In this document: in pieces, positions 34,149-42,124 of the stretch
Position numbering within the stretch: the stretch's first letter is position 1
Layout of the letters: each line of letters opens with the position of its first letter
DNA from: JBBRHQ01 sp963840235
Lineage (GTDB): Bacteria; Actinomycetota; Thermoleophilia; Solirubrobacterales; 70-9
Length of the DNA: 64,000 nt
NCBI GenBank assembly: GCA_963840235.1
Contig: CAWIYC010000005.1
Span: 310,001 to 374,000, forward strand
Direction: 5' to 3'
Notes under the pieces: model-generated
Database searches by the model: none
Told to the model about the DNA's origin: nothing
Seen by the model: only the letters and a program-made list of their open reading frames with translations
Made by a program: the position numbers and the translations under genes

Positions 34149-35549
34149 CTACGAGAGGCTCGACCGGGCGATCTGGCCGGCGGGAAAGGAGATCCGCAGG
34201 CGGGCGCCGCCACCCTCGGCGTTCTCGGCGCTGACGGTGGCGCCGTGGGCTTCGGCGATCTCGCGCACTATTGCCAGCCCCAGACCCGATCCCCGCATCC
34301 CGCGCGCCTCTCTGGCGCGGTGGAAGCGGTCGAAGACGTACTGCAGGTCGTCCTCGGGAATGCCCGGCCCGTGGTCGCGGACGACCAGCTCGTCGTCGTG
34401 CAGCGCGACCTCGACCAGGCCCCCTGGCCGGCTCCACTTGGCGGCATTGTCGAGGAGGTTGGTGACCGCCCGGCCGAGGCGCTCGGCATCGCCGCGGACG
34501 GAGCAGGGGTCGAGCCCGGCCGAGAAGTGAATACCCGGCGCGTGCAGGCGGGCCCTGCTGATCGCCTCGGCGACGACCGTCTCGAGCGCCACCTCCTCGC
34601 TCATCGGCTGGCGCTCGCCGCGCCGGGCGAGCTCGACCACGTCCTCGACCAGCAGGGTCAGCTCGTCCACCTGCCCGACCAGGTCGGCGCTCATTTCGCG
34701 CCGGTCCTCGGCGCCCAGGTCGGGCCTGCGGAGCAGGACCTCGAGATTGGTCTTGACCGATGCAAGGGGGGTGCGCAGCTCATGCGAGGCGTCGGAGATC
34801 AGCCGCCGCTGGGCGACGACCGAGGACTCGAGGGCGTCCAGGGTCGAGTTGTAGGTTCGGGCGAGGCGGCCGAGCTCGTCGTCGCCGCCCTCGGGCAAGC
34901 GCCGGCTGAGGTCGGCTTCTCCGGCGACGGACTCGGTCTCCTCGGTGAAGCGCCGCACCGGCGCCAGCGAGGCGCGCGAGACGGCGCCGCCGAGCACCGC
35001 GGCGAGGACGATTCCGGCGACCGTGATCGCGACAAGGATCAGGACGAGGTCCGAGAGGACGCTGTCGACTTCGTTCAGCGGGCGCGCGACCTGGACGGCG
35101 CCGCCGCCGGGCAGCGGCGCGGTGAGGATCCGCAGATGATCGCCGGCGACGGTCTCGTCGTCGATCCGGCCCCCGCCGTTGCCCCTGGCGATCTCGCGGT
35201 CCGCGGGGCTCACGGGTAGGCGGGGCCCCGATCCGGGGCCCCGGATCGCGCGCCCACCGGGGCTGATGAACTGGGTCACGCCGGTGGCCCCGCCGAAGCG
35301 GGCCGCGTCGGGGTTGGGCGGAGGGATCGAGCCCTGCGGCGGCAGCGGCGGGCGCGGCCCGCCCGGCGGCCGCGACCCGGTCCAGCCGGCCGTCAGGCCC
35401 TGGGCCGCGGCGGCGCGATCTCGGAGCGAGGAATCGATCTCCCCTCGCAGCTTCGAGCGCACCGCGACATAGGCCCCGACCGAGGCCAGGGCGATCGCGA
35501 CCGCCACCGCCAGGGCCGACGCCAGCGCCAGCCGGCGACTGATCGTCAC
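34149..35549 (-). CDS. Membrane sensor histidine kinase
   Basis: A 466-aa kinase. Helices at about 7-29 and 166-190 flank an extracytoplasmic domain of about 135 residues that is strikingly Pro/Gly-rich (residues 55-85 and 95-115) and so partly disordered. A HAMP region follows (LAPVRRFTEETESVAGEADL). The HisKA box ISDASHELRTPLASVKTNLE has H256, and the ATPase domain has NLLDNAAKWS, DHGPGIPEDDLQYVF and GSGLGLAIVREIAEAHG. Its start overlaps the response regulator stop by four bases (ATGA). The GH31 gene follows closely. Confidence 0.93.
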   Translation of the reverse strand: MTISRRLALASALAVAVAIALASVGAYVAVRSKLRGEIDSSLRDRAAAAQGLTAGWTGSRPPGGPRPPLPPQGSIPPPNPDAARFGGATGVTQFISPGGRAIRGPGSGPRLPVSPADREIARGNGGGRIDDETVAGDHLRILTAPLPGGGAVQVARPLNEVDSVLSDLVLILVAITVAGIVLAAVLGGAVSRASLAPVRRFTEETESVAGEADLSRRLPEGGDDELGRLARTYNSTLDALESSVVAQRRLISDASHELRTPLASVKTNLEVLLRRPDLGAEDRREMSADLVGQVDELTLLVEDVVELARRGERQPMSEEVALETVVAEAISRARLHAPGIHFSAGLDPCSVRGDAERLGRAVTNLLDNAAKWSRPGGLVEVALHDDELVVRDHGPGIPEDDLQYVFDRFHRAREARGMRGSGLGLAIVREIAEAHGATVSAENAEGGGARLRISFPAGQIARSSLS

Positions 35550-36244
35550 GGAGCCTCGCGCAGGACGTATCCGACGCCGCGCACCGTCTGGACCAGGCGC
35601 CGCTCGCCCCCGGCCTCGAGCTTGCGCCGCAGGTAGCCGATGTAGACGCCGAGTGAGTTGGAGGTCTCGCCGAAGTCGTAACCCCAGACGCGCTCGTTGA
35701 TCAGCGATCGCGACAGCACCTGCCCCGGGTTGCGCATGAACAGCTCCAGCAGCGAGAACTCGGTCCTGGTCAGCTCGACCTGCCGGCCGTCGATTGTCAC
35801 CCGCCGGGCGCCGATGTCAACGGAGATCGGCCCGAAGCTGAGGCGCTCGCTGCCGGAGCCCTCGCCCGGGCCGCGGCGCAGCAGCGCCCGCAGCCGGGCC
35901 AGAAGCTCCTCGAGGGCGAAGGGCTTGACCAGGTAGTCGTCGGCCCCGGCGTCGAGCCCGGCGACCCGGTCGCTGACCGTCTCGCGGGCGGTCAACATCA
36001 GCACCGGGGTCGTGTCCCCGGCGGCCCGCAGCCGGCGGCATACCTCGAGGCCGTCTATTCCAGGCATCAGCACGTCGAGCAGGATCGCGTCGGCCCGAGA
36101 GGTCTGGAGCGTGGAGATCGCCTCCTCGCCGCTGGCCGCCTCGCTCACCCCGTAACCCTCGAGCGCGAGGGCACGGCGGATCGCCGAGCGCAGCGGTTGC
36201 TCGTCGTCGACTATCAGCACCTGCATGCCCGTAGCATCGGCCAT
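35546..36244 (-). CDS. OmpR/PhoB-family response regulator
   Basis: A 232-aa regulator with receiver acidic residues D13/D14, phosphoacceptor D57 (ILLDVLMPGIDGLE), a conserved Thr (LMLTARE) and Lys (YLVKPF). The winged-helix DNA-binding domain includes LTRTEFSLLELFMRNPGQVL, NSLGVYIGYLRRKLEAGG and QTVRGVGYVLREA. The start may be ATG 36244 or the ATG six codons later at 36226. It heads a regulator-kinase-GH31 cluster and is divergent from the HAD gene, with a 49-bp gap. Confidence 0.93.
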   Translation of the reverse strand: MADATGMQVLIVDDEQPLRSAIRRALALEGYGVSEAASGEEAISTLQTSRADAILLDVLMPGIDGLEVCRRLRAAGDTTPVLMLTARETVSDRVAGLDAGADDYLVKPFALEELLARLRALLRRGPGEGSGSERLSFGPISVDIGARRVTIDGRQVELTRTEFSLLELFMRNPGQVLSRSLINERVWGYDFGETSNSLGVYIGYLRRKLEAGGERRLVQTVRGVGYVLREAP

Positions 36245-36293
36245 CAGCCGAAGAATCCCGTAAGAGTCGGCCGCGCTGACTAGCCTGGCGGGG

Positions 36294-37076
36294 ATGGCGA
36301 TCGCCGACGGCTACGACGGCTTCCTCTTCGACCTCGACGGTGTCGTCTGGCTGGGCGAGGACCCGATCCCCGGGGCGGCGGAGGGAGTCGCCTCGCTGAT
36401 CGCCGCCGGCAAGGAGGTCGCCTTCCTCACCAACAACCCGCGGGCGACGGCCGAAGACTACGCGGCCCGCCTCCGCGGCGACGGGATCGATGCCGGCCCC
36501 GGGCGCATCGTCACCGCCGGCGCCGTGACCGCCGCCCTGGCCGCCGCCTCGCCCGCCGCCGGGCGGGGGGCCTTCGTCATCGGCACCGACTCCTTCAAGC
36601 GGGAAGTCGAGGGCGCAGGGGCGGCCGTGCTCGACGGCGAGGAGGGTGAGGGGGCCGGGGTCGTCGTCGTCTCGGGGCACATGGGCTTCGACTACGCGGA
36701 GCTTCGGATCGCGACCACGGCGCTGCTCTCCGGGGCGGAGCTGTTGGCGACCAACCGCGACCCGACGATGCCGATGCCCGAGGGGCCCTGGCCGGGGACA
36801 GGCTCGATCCTGGCGGCGGTCGAGACCGCGTCTGGATGCTCGGCGACGGTCGGCGGCAAGCCGCAGCGCCACATCTTCGAACGGGCTCGAGAGCTTGTCG
36901 GGGGCACGAGGGTGGCGATGGTCGGAGACCGGCTCGACTCCGACGTCGCGGGCGCGGCCGCGGCAGGGCTCGAGACCATTCTCGTCCTCACCGGCGCCAC
37001 CTCCCGCGAGCAGGCCGAGCGCTCCGGGGTGGTGCCAGGTCAGATCCTCAATAGCGTCGCCGACCTGAGCGTCTGA
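36294..37076 (+). CDS. HAD-IIA-family phosphatase (NagD/PNPase-like)
   Basis: A 260-aa enzyme from ATG 36294. Motif I is FLFDLDGVVWLGED with the nucleophile and acid/base Asp pair. Motif II is VAFLTNNPRATAEDYAARL, in the family TNN form. A capping domain of the C2a type lies in the middle, and motifs III/IV are GKPQRHIFERARELVGG and VAMVGDRLDSDVAGAAAAGL. The family dephosphorylates sugar and nucleotide phosphates or phosphoglycolate; the true substrate is not evident. Its TGA overlaps the next gene's ATG. Confidence 0.9.
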   Translation: MAIADGYDGFLFDLDGVVWLGEDPIPGAAEGVASLIAAGKEVAFLTNNPRATAEDYAARLRGDGIDAGPGRIVTAGAVTAALAAASPAAGRGAFVIGTDSFKREVEGAGAAVLDGEEGEGAGVVVVSGHMGFDYAELRIATTALLSGAELLATNRDPTMPMPEGPWPGTGSILAAVETASGCSATVGGKPQRHIFERARELVGGTRVAMVGDRLDSDVAGAAAAGLETILVLTGATSREQAERSGVVPGQILNSVADLSV

Positions 37077-37777
37077 TGGGATCGCGAGCGGGAATCACCG
37101 CAGTGCTCGCCGCCGTGGCCGCAGTGGCGCTGGCGGCGAGCGCTTCCCCTGCGCGCGCGGCCGATCGCGACTGCTCAGACTTCGCCAGCCAGAGGGCGGC
37201 GCAGAACTACTTCATCGCCAAGGGTGGGCCCCGGCGCGACCCCGACCGCCTCGACTCCGACGGCGACGGCACCGCCTGCGAGACCCTCCCCTGCCCGTGC
37301 AAGTACGGCCACGGGAACGGCGGCGGCCACAGGGGGCAGAGGATCAAGGCGCGGATCGTCCACGTCGTCGACGGCGACACCATAAGAGTGCGGGCGAAGG
37401 GCACACGCCGGCGCTATTACGACGTGCGGGTGATCGGGATCGACACCCCGGAGAAGTACGGGGGCCGCGAGTGCGGCTCCGCCGGGGCGTCGCGGTCCAT
37501 GCGCCACCTGGCGCCGGTCGGCGTGCGGGTGGAGCTGGTCACCGACCCGACCCAGGATCTCTTCGATCGCTACAGCCGCCTGCTGGCCTACGTGGTGCGG
37601 CGCAGCAACGGCCGTGACCTCGGCCGCACCCAGATCGCCCGAGGGTGGGCCAAGGTCTATGTCTTCGAGCGCCCGTTCAAGCGAGTCCACCGCTACCGCC
37701 GCTCAGCCCACCGCGCCCGCCGCGCCGATCGCGGCGTCTGGGGGCGCTGCGGCGGCGACTTCCATCACCCTCAGTAG
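37076..37777 (+). CDS. Secreted nuclease: excalibur domain plus thermonuclease (SNase-like) domain
   Basis: A 233-aa protein with a signal peptide (AVLAAVAAVALAASASPARA). Residues about 30-75 form an excalibur calcium-binding domain (CSDFASQRAAQNYF, then DRLDSDGDGTACE, the DxDxDGxxCE loop). Residues about 95-225 form a staphylococcal-nuclease OB-fold: VVDGDTIRVRAKG, VRVIGIDTPEKYGG and DLFDRYSRLLAYV supply the Asp/Glu/Arg catalytic set. It is expected to degrade extracellular DNA or RNA with calcium. It overlaps the HAD gene start-to-stop, although the two functions are unrelated. Confidence 0.88.
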   Translation: MGSRAGITAVLAAVAAVALAASASPARAADRDCSDFASQRAAQNYFIAKGGPRRDPDRLDSDGDGTACETLPCPCKYGHGNGGGHRGQRIKARIVHVVDGDTIRVRAKGTRRRYYDVRVIGIDTPEKYGGRECGSAGASRSMRHLAPVGVRVELVTDPTQDLFDRYSRLLAYVVRRSNGRDLGRTQIARGWAKVYVFERPFKRVHRYRRSAHRARRADRGVWGRCGGDFHHPQ

Positions 37778-37962
37778 GGGACCGAGATCCGCACCAGAAC
37801 CCTGCCTGCGCAGAAGAGCCGGGCCGAGCGATCCTCGTAGCGAACCAGCCGCAGGGTCCCCGGCTTCGAGCACTCGACCCGGGCCGCGGGGGAGGCCGCC
37901 GCCGACCCCGCGGCCCACAGGACCACGGCGGCCAAGGTGATCGCCAGCGCTCGACGTGCCAT
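37771..37962 (-). CDS. Small secreted hypothetical protein
   Basis: A 63-aa ORF from ATG 37962 (an upstream in-frame start at 38001 adds 13 residues). It opens with a good signal peptide (MARRALAITLAAVVLWAAGS), leaving a mature peptide of about 40 residues with two cysteines (VECSKPGTLRL, RLFCAGRVLV) that could form one disulfide. No family is recognised. It converges with the nuclease gene, overlapping its last codons, which lowers confidence somewhat. Confidence 0.5.
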   Translation of the reverse strand: MARRALAITLAAVVLWAAGSAAASPAARVECSKPGTLRLVRYEDRSARLFCAGRVLVRISVPY

Positions 37963-38034
37963 GGGACCCCAAGGACCGGGCGAACCCTTCCTCTCCCCCA
38001 TCCGGAATCTCCCTTCCCGTGGGTCGAGTGGCGA

Positions 38035-38083
38035 GTCGAGTGGCGAAAAACGGGACCTTGCCTCCCGAAATTCGCCACTCGAC
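38035..38083. repeat. Long perfect-stem hairpin, terminator- or REP-like
   Basis: A 49-bp inverted repeat. The outer arms GTCGAGTGGCGAA (38035-38047) and TTCGCCACTCGAC (38071-38083) pair perfectly over 13 bp. A symmetric AAA/AAA internal loop follows, then an inner 5-bp stem CGGGA/TCCCG (38051-38055 and 38063-38067) closed by a 7-base loop. The first 12 bases of the arm are also present as a tandem direct copy immediately before (38023-38034). It lies between two minus-strand genes, downstream of the zinc-ribbon gene stop, so it may terminate that transcript; there is no T-run. Confidence 0.6.
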
Positions 38084-38117
38084 GCCGGCCGGGAGCCTGT
38101 GGGGTCGATGCCGGCGC

Positions 38118-38942
38118 TCAGCAGGGACGTTCGACGAGGTCGGCTGAGGAGATCAGCCAGCGGTCGCCTGAGCGGACCAGGGAGTAGCTGCCGCTGAAGT
38201 CGGTGCAGCCATTGACCAGCGAGTCGGTGCGCAGCGAGTCGACCTGCACGGTCGCGGTGGTATCGGTCACCTCGACGAGGGTGGCGTCCAGCTGCGCGTC
38301 GATGAGGAGGTCGGCGATCCGCTCCGAGACCCAGATCGTCTTGCCGCCGAGGCTGTCGAGGAGCTCCGGCGTGAGGTCGTCAGCCGCCGCCAGGAAGCGG
38401 CCCTGCTCGAGCAGGTCGAAATGCGCCCGCAGCGACTCGACCGGGTCCAGGGCGGTCGCGGGGGCCTGACCGGCCGTCGGACCGGTCCGGCCGCCATCGT
38501 CGCCTCCGTTGATGACGACCACCGCGACCAATCCGGCGAGAAGGCCGAGGACGATTGCGACGACGACGGCGACCAGGCCCCGCCCGGGGCGCCGCGACCC
38601 CGGCTGCCGCGGTGGCGGAGGCCGGAGCGGCGCCGGTTCCGGCGCGGGCGGGGGTGGAGTCGGTCTCTGGGACGGCGGCAAAGCCTCTGTCTCCTCCGCG
38701 TGAGGCTGGCGCTCGGTCGCGGGCTCTACCCTTGTCCCCTTCTCAGTCGGCGGATCGAGGCCCTCCCCCTCGCTCTCGGCACCGGTGAGCTGCTCGGTCT
38801 GGTCGGCGTGCACCGGCCTCGGAAGCTGCTCGGCTCCGCAGGAGCGGCAGTAGCGGTCGCCGGGCCCGATCGGCCCCCCGCACTCCGAGCAACGGTCGAG
38901 CCCGGTCCCCGCATCCCTCTCGCCGCTCCCGCTCGCTGGCAT
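38118..38942 (-). CDS. Zinc-ribbon, single-pass membrane protein with extracytoplasmic SnoaL/NTF2-like-sized domain
   Basis: From ATG 38942 the protein is 274 aa. Residues about 18-40 form a zinc ribbon (RCSECGGPIGPGDRYCRSCG, two CxxC knuckles). Then comes a long acidic, Pro-rich linker, a single transmembrane helix (GLVAVVVAIVLGLLAGLVAV) and a C-terminal domain of about 110 residues (SLRAHFDLLEQGRFLAAADD, ending YSLVRSGDRWLISSADLV). That domain has the size and edge-strand pattern of small alpha+beta folds such as NTF2-like domains. Topology is ribbon inside, domain outside. Role unknown; such proteins may sense or scaffold at the membrane. It is divergent from the MFS gene. Confidence 0.75.
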   Translation of the reverse strand: MPASGSGERDAGTGLDRCSECGGPIGPGDRYCRSCGAEQLPRPVHADQTEQLTGAESEGEGLDPPTEKGTRVEPATERQPHAEETEALPPSQRPTPPPPAPEPAPLRPPPPRQPGSRRPGRGLVAVVVAIVLGLLAGLVAVVVINGGDDGGRTGPTAGQAPATALDPVESLRAHFDLLEQGRFLAAADDLTPELLDSLGGKTIWVSERIADLLIDAQLDATLVEVTDTTATVQVDSLRTDSLVNGCTDFSGSYSLVRSGDRWLISSADLVERPC

Positions 38943-39023
38943 CGCCAGAATCAGGGTATCGGCGCGGCGAGAACCGACATCGGCCCAGCAGGAACCCCGC
39001 GCCGACTGACGTCGTTCGCCGGA

Positions 39024-40154
39024 GTGTTCGCGGCGACGATGCTGGCGATGCTGGCCGTGGGCGCGGTCCTGCCCGTCCTTCCCCACTACGTCCGCGGGCC
39101 GCTGGGCTCGGGAGACGTCGTCGTCGGGGTGGTGATCGGCTGCTACGCGATCACCGGGCTCGTCTTCCGGCCGCTCGCCGGGCGGATCGCCGACACGCGC
39201 GGTCGCCGGCGGGCGGTCGTCCTCGGCTCGCTGCTGGCCGCCGCCGCAGGGCTGCTCTACCTGGTGCCGGCCGGTGTCCCCGGGCTGATCGCCGCCCGTC
39301 TGATCCTCGGCGCCGGCGAGGGCACGGTGTTCACCGCCGGCTCGGCCTGGATCGTCGATCTGGCGCCGCCGGGGCGGCGCGGGCGGGTGATCGGCCTCTA
39401 CGGGCTCGCCGTCTGGAGCGGGCTCAGCATCGGGCCGCTGATCGGGTCGCTGCTCCTCCATGCCGCCGACTACCAGCTCGTCTGGATCTTCGCCGCCGCC
39501 GCGCCGATGCTGGGCGGCCTGATCGCGCTGCGGCTCCCAGAGCCCTTCGTCCCGCCCGACGAGGCCGAGCTGCGGCCGCTGATCGCGGCCGAGTCGATCC
39601 GGCCCGGCTCGGCGCTTGCGTTCGCATCCGTCGGCTACGCGACCGTGGCGGCGTTCGTCGTCCTCCACCTCGACGCCCGCGGAATCGGGCACGGGGCGGT
39701 CGTCTTCGGCGCGTTCGCGGCGATGGTCGTCCTCACAAGGCTGATCGGGGGCGACCTCCCGGACCGGGTCGGCCCGGCCCGCTGTGCGGCCGGCGCGGCT
39801 ACGGTCGAGTCGATTGGCCTGGCGACGATCGCGGTCGCCCAGAGTCTGCCGGTGGCGATCGCCGGCGCCCTGGCGATGGGCGCCGCCTTCTCATTGCTCT
39901 ACCCGTCGCTTTCTCTGATCGTCGTCGGCAGGGTGCCCGAGCACAGGCGCGGCGCCGCCCTCGGAACCTTCACCGCCTTCTTCGACGCCGGGGTCGGGTT
40001 GGGGGCACCGCTGGCGGGCGTCGCGGCGGCCGTTGCCGGCTACGAGGGAGCGTTCCTGCTCGCCGCGGCGTTCGCCCTGGTCGCCGCTGTCACGATCACA
40101 TTCGCGATCTCGACCCGCGGGCGCGCACTGGTGGCCGAGCTCAACGCTCGCTGA
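39024..40154 (+). CDS. MFS transporter
   Basis: About 376 aa from GTG 39024, the only canonical start near the first helix; a CTG at 39006 would restore a few more residues (LTSFAGVFAATM). Twelve hydrophobic segments are visible. The loop 2-3 signature is GLVFRPLAGRIADTRGRRRA, a form of GxLaDrxGrrR, followed by LILGAGEGTVFTAGSAWIVD and GRVIGLYGLAVWSGLSIGPL. A second-half equivalent is RLIGGDLPDRVGPARC. These mark a drug:H+ antiporter-like exporter, substrate unknown. It overlaps the converging thioesterase gene by 14 bp. Confidence 0.87.
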   Translation: MFAATMLAMLAVGAVLPVLPHYVRGPLGSGDVVVGVVIGCYAITGLVFRPLAGRIADTRGRRRAVVLGSLLAAAAGLLYLVPAGVPGLIAARLILGAGEGTVFTAGSAWIVDLAPPGRRGRVIGLYGLAVWSGLSIGPLIGSLLLHAADYQLVWIFAAAAPMLGGLIALRLPEPFVPPDEAELRPLIAAESIRPGSALAFASVGYATVAAFVVLHLDARGIGHGAVVFGAFAAMVVLTRLIGGDLPDRVGPARCAAGAATVESIGLATIAVAQSLPVAIAGALAMGAAFSLLYPSLSLIVVGRVPEHRRGAALGTFTAFFDAGVGLGAPLAGVAAAVAGYEGAFLLAAAFALVAAVTITFAISTRGRALVAELNAR

Positions 40155-40917
40155 CGAGCAGCGTCTGCAACGCCCGGCCGATCCGACCCCGCTCGTCGAG
40201 CAGCAGGGAATCGGAGGTGCCCACCCCTTCGGGCTGCGGCAGCGTGACCGCGTCGAGACAGACCCACTCCCCGCGCGGAAGGCGCTCGAGATGGACCGAG
40301 AGGTCGACGTTGACGAACACGAACCGGCGCCAGTCGAGGGCCGAGCTGACGCCGTTGCCGGAGTCGGCCACGACCAGGACTCGCTGCAGCGGGGTCGGCT
40401 CCTCCCCAGCCACCAGCGGCTCCCGCATCCTCATCCAGACGGTGGCGGGACCCGGCTCGGTGAAGCCGCCGCTGAGGAACCGGTACTCGATCGCCGTGTG
40501 GTAGCCGACCTCCTCGCCGGTGGGGAAGTACTCGCTCTCTACGCCCTCCTCCGGGCCCGGCATCCCCTGGCGGGCCGGCGCCGGCTCGATCTCGACGGGG
40601 AAGCCCCGCAACCTCCAGGCGCGCGCCCGCATCAGTTCCAGCCCAGCGGTATCGGACAGCGAAGCCTCGATCAACTCGACCCGGCGGCCGGGGCGGAGGA
40701 CCTCGGCGCTGACACGCAGTGCCGCAATCGGCACCGGGCGCAGGATCTCGAAGGTGATCCGCCCGACATGGCCGCCTCCCCCGCCGAGCCGCTCGATCTC
40801 GCGACCAAGCAGGCCCGCGGGCGGTCCGGCATGCTGGAAGCCCGGGTCCCAGGGCCCGCGGGTCGAAGCGGTGGCCAGGTAGGTCTCACCGTCGGACTCG
40901 TAGAAGGCGCCGGGCAT
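40141..40917 (-). CDS. Acyl-CoA thioesterase-like protein (double hotdog, TesB type)
   Basis: A 258-aa protein with two hotdog halves. The first has FQHAGPPAGLLGREIERL (the HAxPP motif) and ITFEILRPVPIAALRVSAEV; the second has RRFVFVNVDLSVHLERLPRG with EWVCLDAVTLPQPEGVGTSD, then LDERGRIGRALQTLLV. This arrangement is that of TesB-like and related actinobacterial thioesterase-family proteins that hydrolyse or bind acyl-CoA. Substrate range unknown. It is monocistronic on the minus strand, 80 bp downstream of the CAP gene. Confidence 0.82.
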   Translation of the reverse strand: MPGAFYESDGETYLATASTRGPWDPGFQHAGPPAGLLGREIERLGGGGGHVGRITFEILRPVPIAALRVSAEVLRPGRRVELIEASLSDTAGLELMRARAWRLRGFPVEIEPAPARQGMPGPEEGVESEYFPTGEEVGYHTAIEYRFLSGGFTEPGPATVWMRMREPLVAGEEPTPLQRVLVVADSGNGVSSALDWRRFVFVNVDLSVHLERLPRGEWVCLDAVTLPQPEGVGTSDSLLLDERGRIGRALQTLLVSER

Positions 40918-40997
40918 CGGCCGATCCTAGTCAGCGCCGCCGGGTCGGCTCCGTCCTCTGCTTCAACGGAATCCATGCCTCGTCCGGCCGGCAGAGC

Positions 40998-41555
40998 TCA
41001 GCAGAGATCGCCGAAGTGCTGAACCCAGACGTAGGCGCGGCTGTAGCGGCCGAGCCGGCCGATGTCGAGGCCGACGCCCAGGCCGTCGTAGCCGCGGGCG
41101 AGGATGTTCTGGCGGTGCTCGGGGGAGCCCATCCAGGCGCGGAAGATCGAGCGGACCGTGCCGTAGCTGCCGCTGCCCCAGGCGATGTTCTCGCCGGCCC
41201 GCCAGCAGCGCGCCCGCAGGTAGCCGACGCGACGCATCCAGTAGGTGAAGTCGCGCCCGCAGGCGTAGTGACTGAAGCTGTCGCAGCGAATGATGTCGCC
41301 CGCCTTGTGCCCGGCGGATTGGTCGAGGTGGCGGTCGTCCCCGAGGCGGGCGAGGCCGACGTGGCGGCGGGCGAAGTTGGTCATGCAGCGCATGGAGTGC
41401 TCCTGGACGGCCACAGGATCGGTGCGGTCGCGCTGGTGCTTGCAGGCTGAGGAGGGCGCCATCAGGCGGCTGATCTCGAGCGCCTGGGCCGATCCTGCCG
41501 CGGCGACGAGGATCGTGGTCGCGAGCGCAGCGACGATTGCCGGCTTCCGGATCAC
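40998..41555 (-). CDS. Secreted CAP-domain (SCP/PR-1-like) protein
   Basis: From GTG 41555, preceded by GAGAAGGCGAGG, the protein is 185 aa with a signal peptide (AIVAALATTILVAAAGSAQA); an ATG at 41630 would give 25 more residues and is less likely. The CAP signatures are LDQSAGHKAGDII (first His region), CWRAGENIAWGSG (GENIA box) and FRAWMGSPEHRQNILARGYD (HRxNIL box). The Glu and two His residues form the usual CAP cavity. Several cysteines suggest disulfides. Bacterial CAP proteins are extracellular and of largely unknown role. Confidence 0.87.
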   Translation of the reverse strand: MIRKPAIVAALATTILVAAAGSAQALEISRLMAPSSACKHQRDRTDPVAVQEHSMRCMTNFARRHVGLARLGDDRHLDQSAGHKAGDIIRCDSFSHYACGRDFTYWMRRVGYLRARCWRAGENIAWGSGSYGTVRSIFRAWMGSPEHRQNILARGYDGLGVGLDIGRLGRYSRAYVWVQHFGDLC

Positions 41556-41714
41556 CCTCGCCTTCTCGCCAGCAGTCGGGCCCCGCACAAGCGTCCAGGG
41601 ACCGCCTGGACGTTTGTATGAGGGGAGCACCGGGTGCGAGCGGTCCTGCTCCGGCCGCGGCCCGTAACGGTCAGGTCATAACCTGGACTACCGGTTAGAT
41701 CGAGAAGGAGCGAG

Positions 41715-42122
41715 ATGAGCCAGAAGACAGAGAAGGTCACCAAGTCCGACGCCGAGTGGCGCGCCGAGTTGACGCCCGAGCAGTACGAGGTCACCCGCAG
41801 GGCGGGCACCGAGCGCGCCTTCACCGGCCCCTTCGTCGACAACAAGGCCGAGGGGATCTACCGCTGCGTCTGCTGCGGCAACGAGCTTTTCGCCTCGGGG
41901 ACGAAGTTCGACTCGGGCACCGGCTGGCCCAGCTTCACCGAGCCGGCCAACCTAGAGAACGTCGAGCTGCGGCCCGACAAGAGCCACTTCATGCGCCGCA
42001 CCGAGGTTGTCTGCCGCAACTGCGACGCCCATCTCGGCCACGTCTTCGACGATGGCCCCGGCCCAACCGGCCAGCGCTACTGCATCAACGGCTGCGCCCT
42101 AGATTTTTCCGAAGGAAAATAG
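41715..42122 (+). CDS. msrB: Peptide-methionine (R)-S-oxide reductase
   Basis: A 135-aa MsrB from ATG 41715 behind GAGAAGGAGCGAG. Two zinc knuckles are YRCVCCGNELF and VCRNCDAHLGHVFDDGPG, with FDSGTGWPSFTEP and RRTEVVCRNC between. The catalytic cysteine is in RYCINGCALDF. Where many MsrB proteins have RYCxNSxxL, this one has Asn-Gly-Cys, putting an extra cysteine three residues after the catalytic one. It repairs methionine-R-sulfoxide in proteins using thioredoxin. Two bases after its stop begins copy 1 of the 251-bp repeat. Confidence 0.95.
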   Translation: MSQKTEKVTKSDAEWRAELTPEQYEVTRRAGTERAFTGPFVDNKAEGIYRCVCCGNELFASGTKFDSGTGWPSFTEPANLENVELRPDKSHFMRRTEVVCRNCDAHLGHVFDDGPGPTGQRYCINGCALDFSEGK

Positions 42123-42124
42123 CT

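Noticed and set aside
38118..39692. The full 524-codon minus-strand frame as one zinc-ribbon protein.
   Set aside because: The first 250 codons are antisense to the MFS transporter and unlike protein; the real start is ATG 38942 just before the zinc ribbon.
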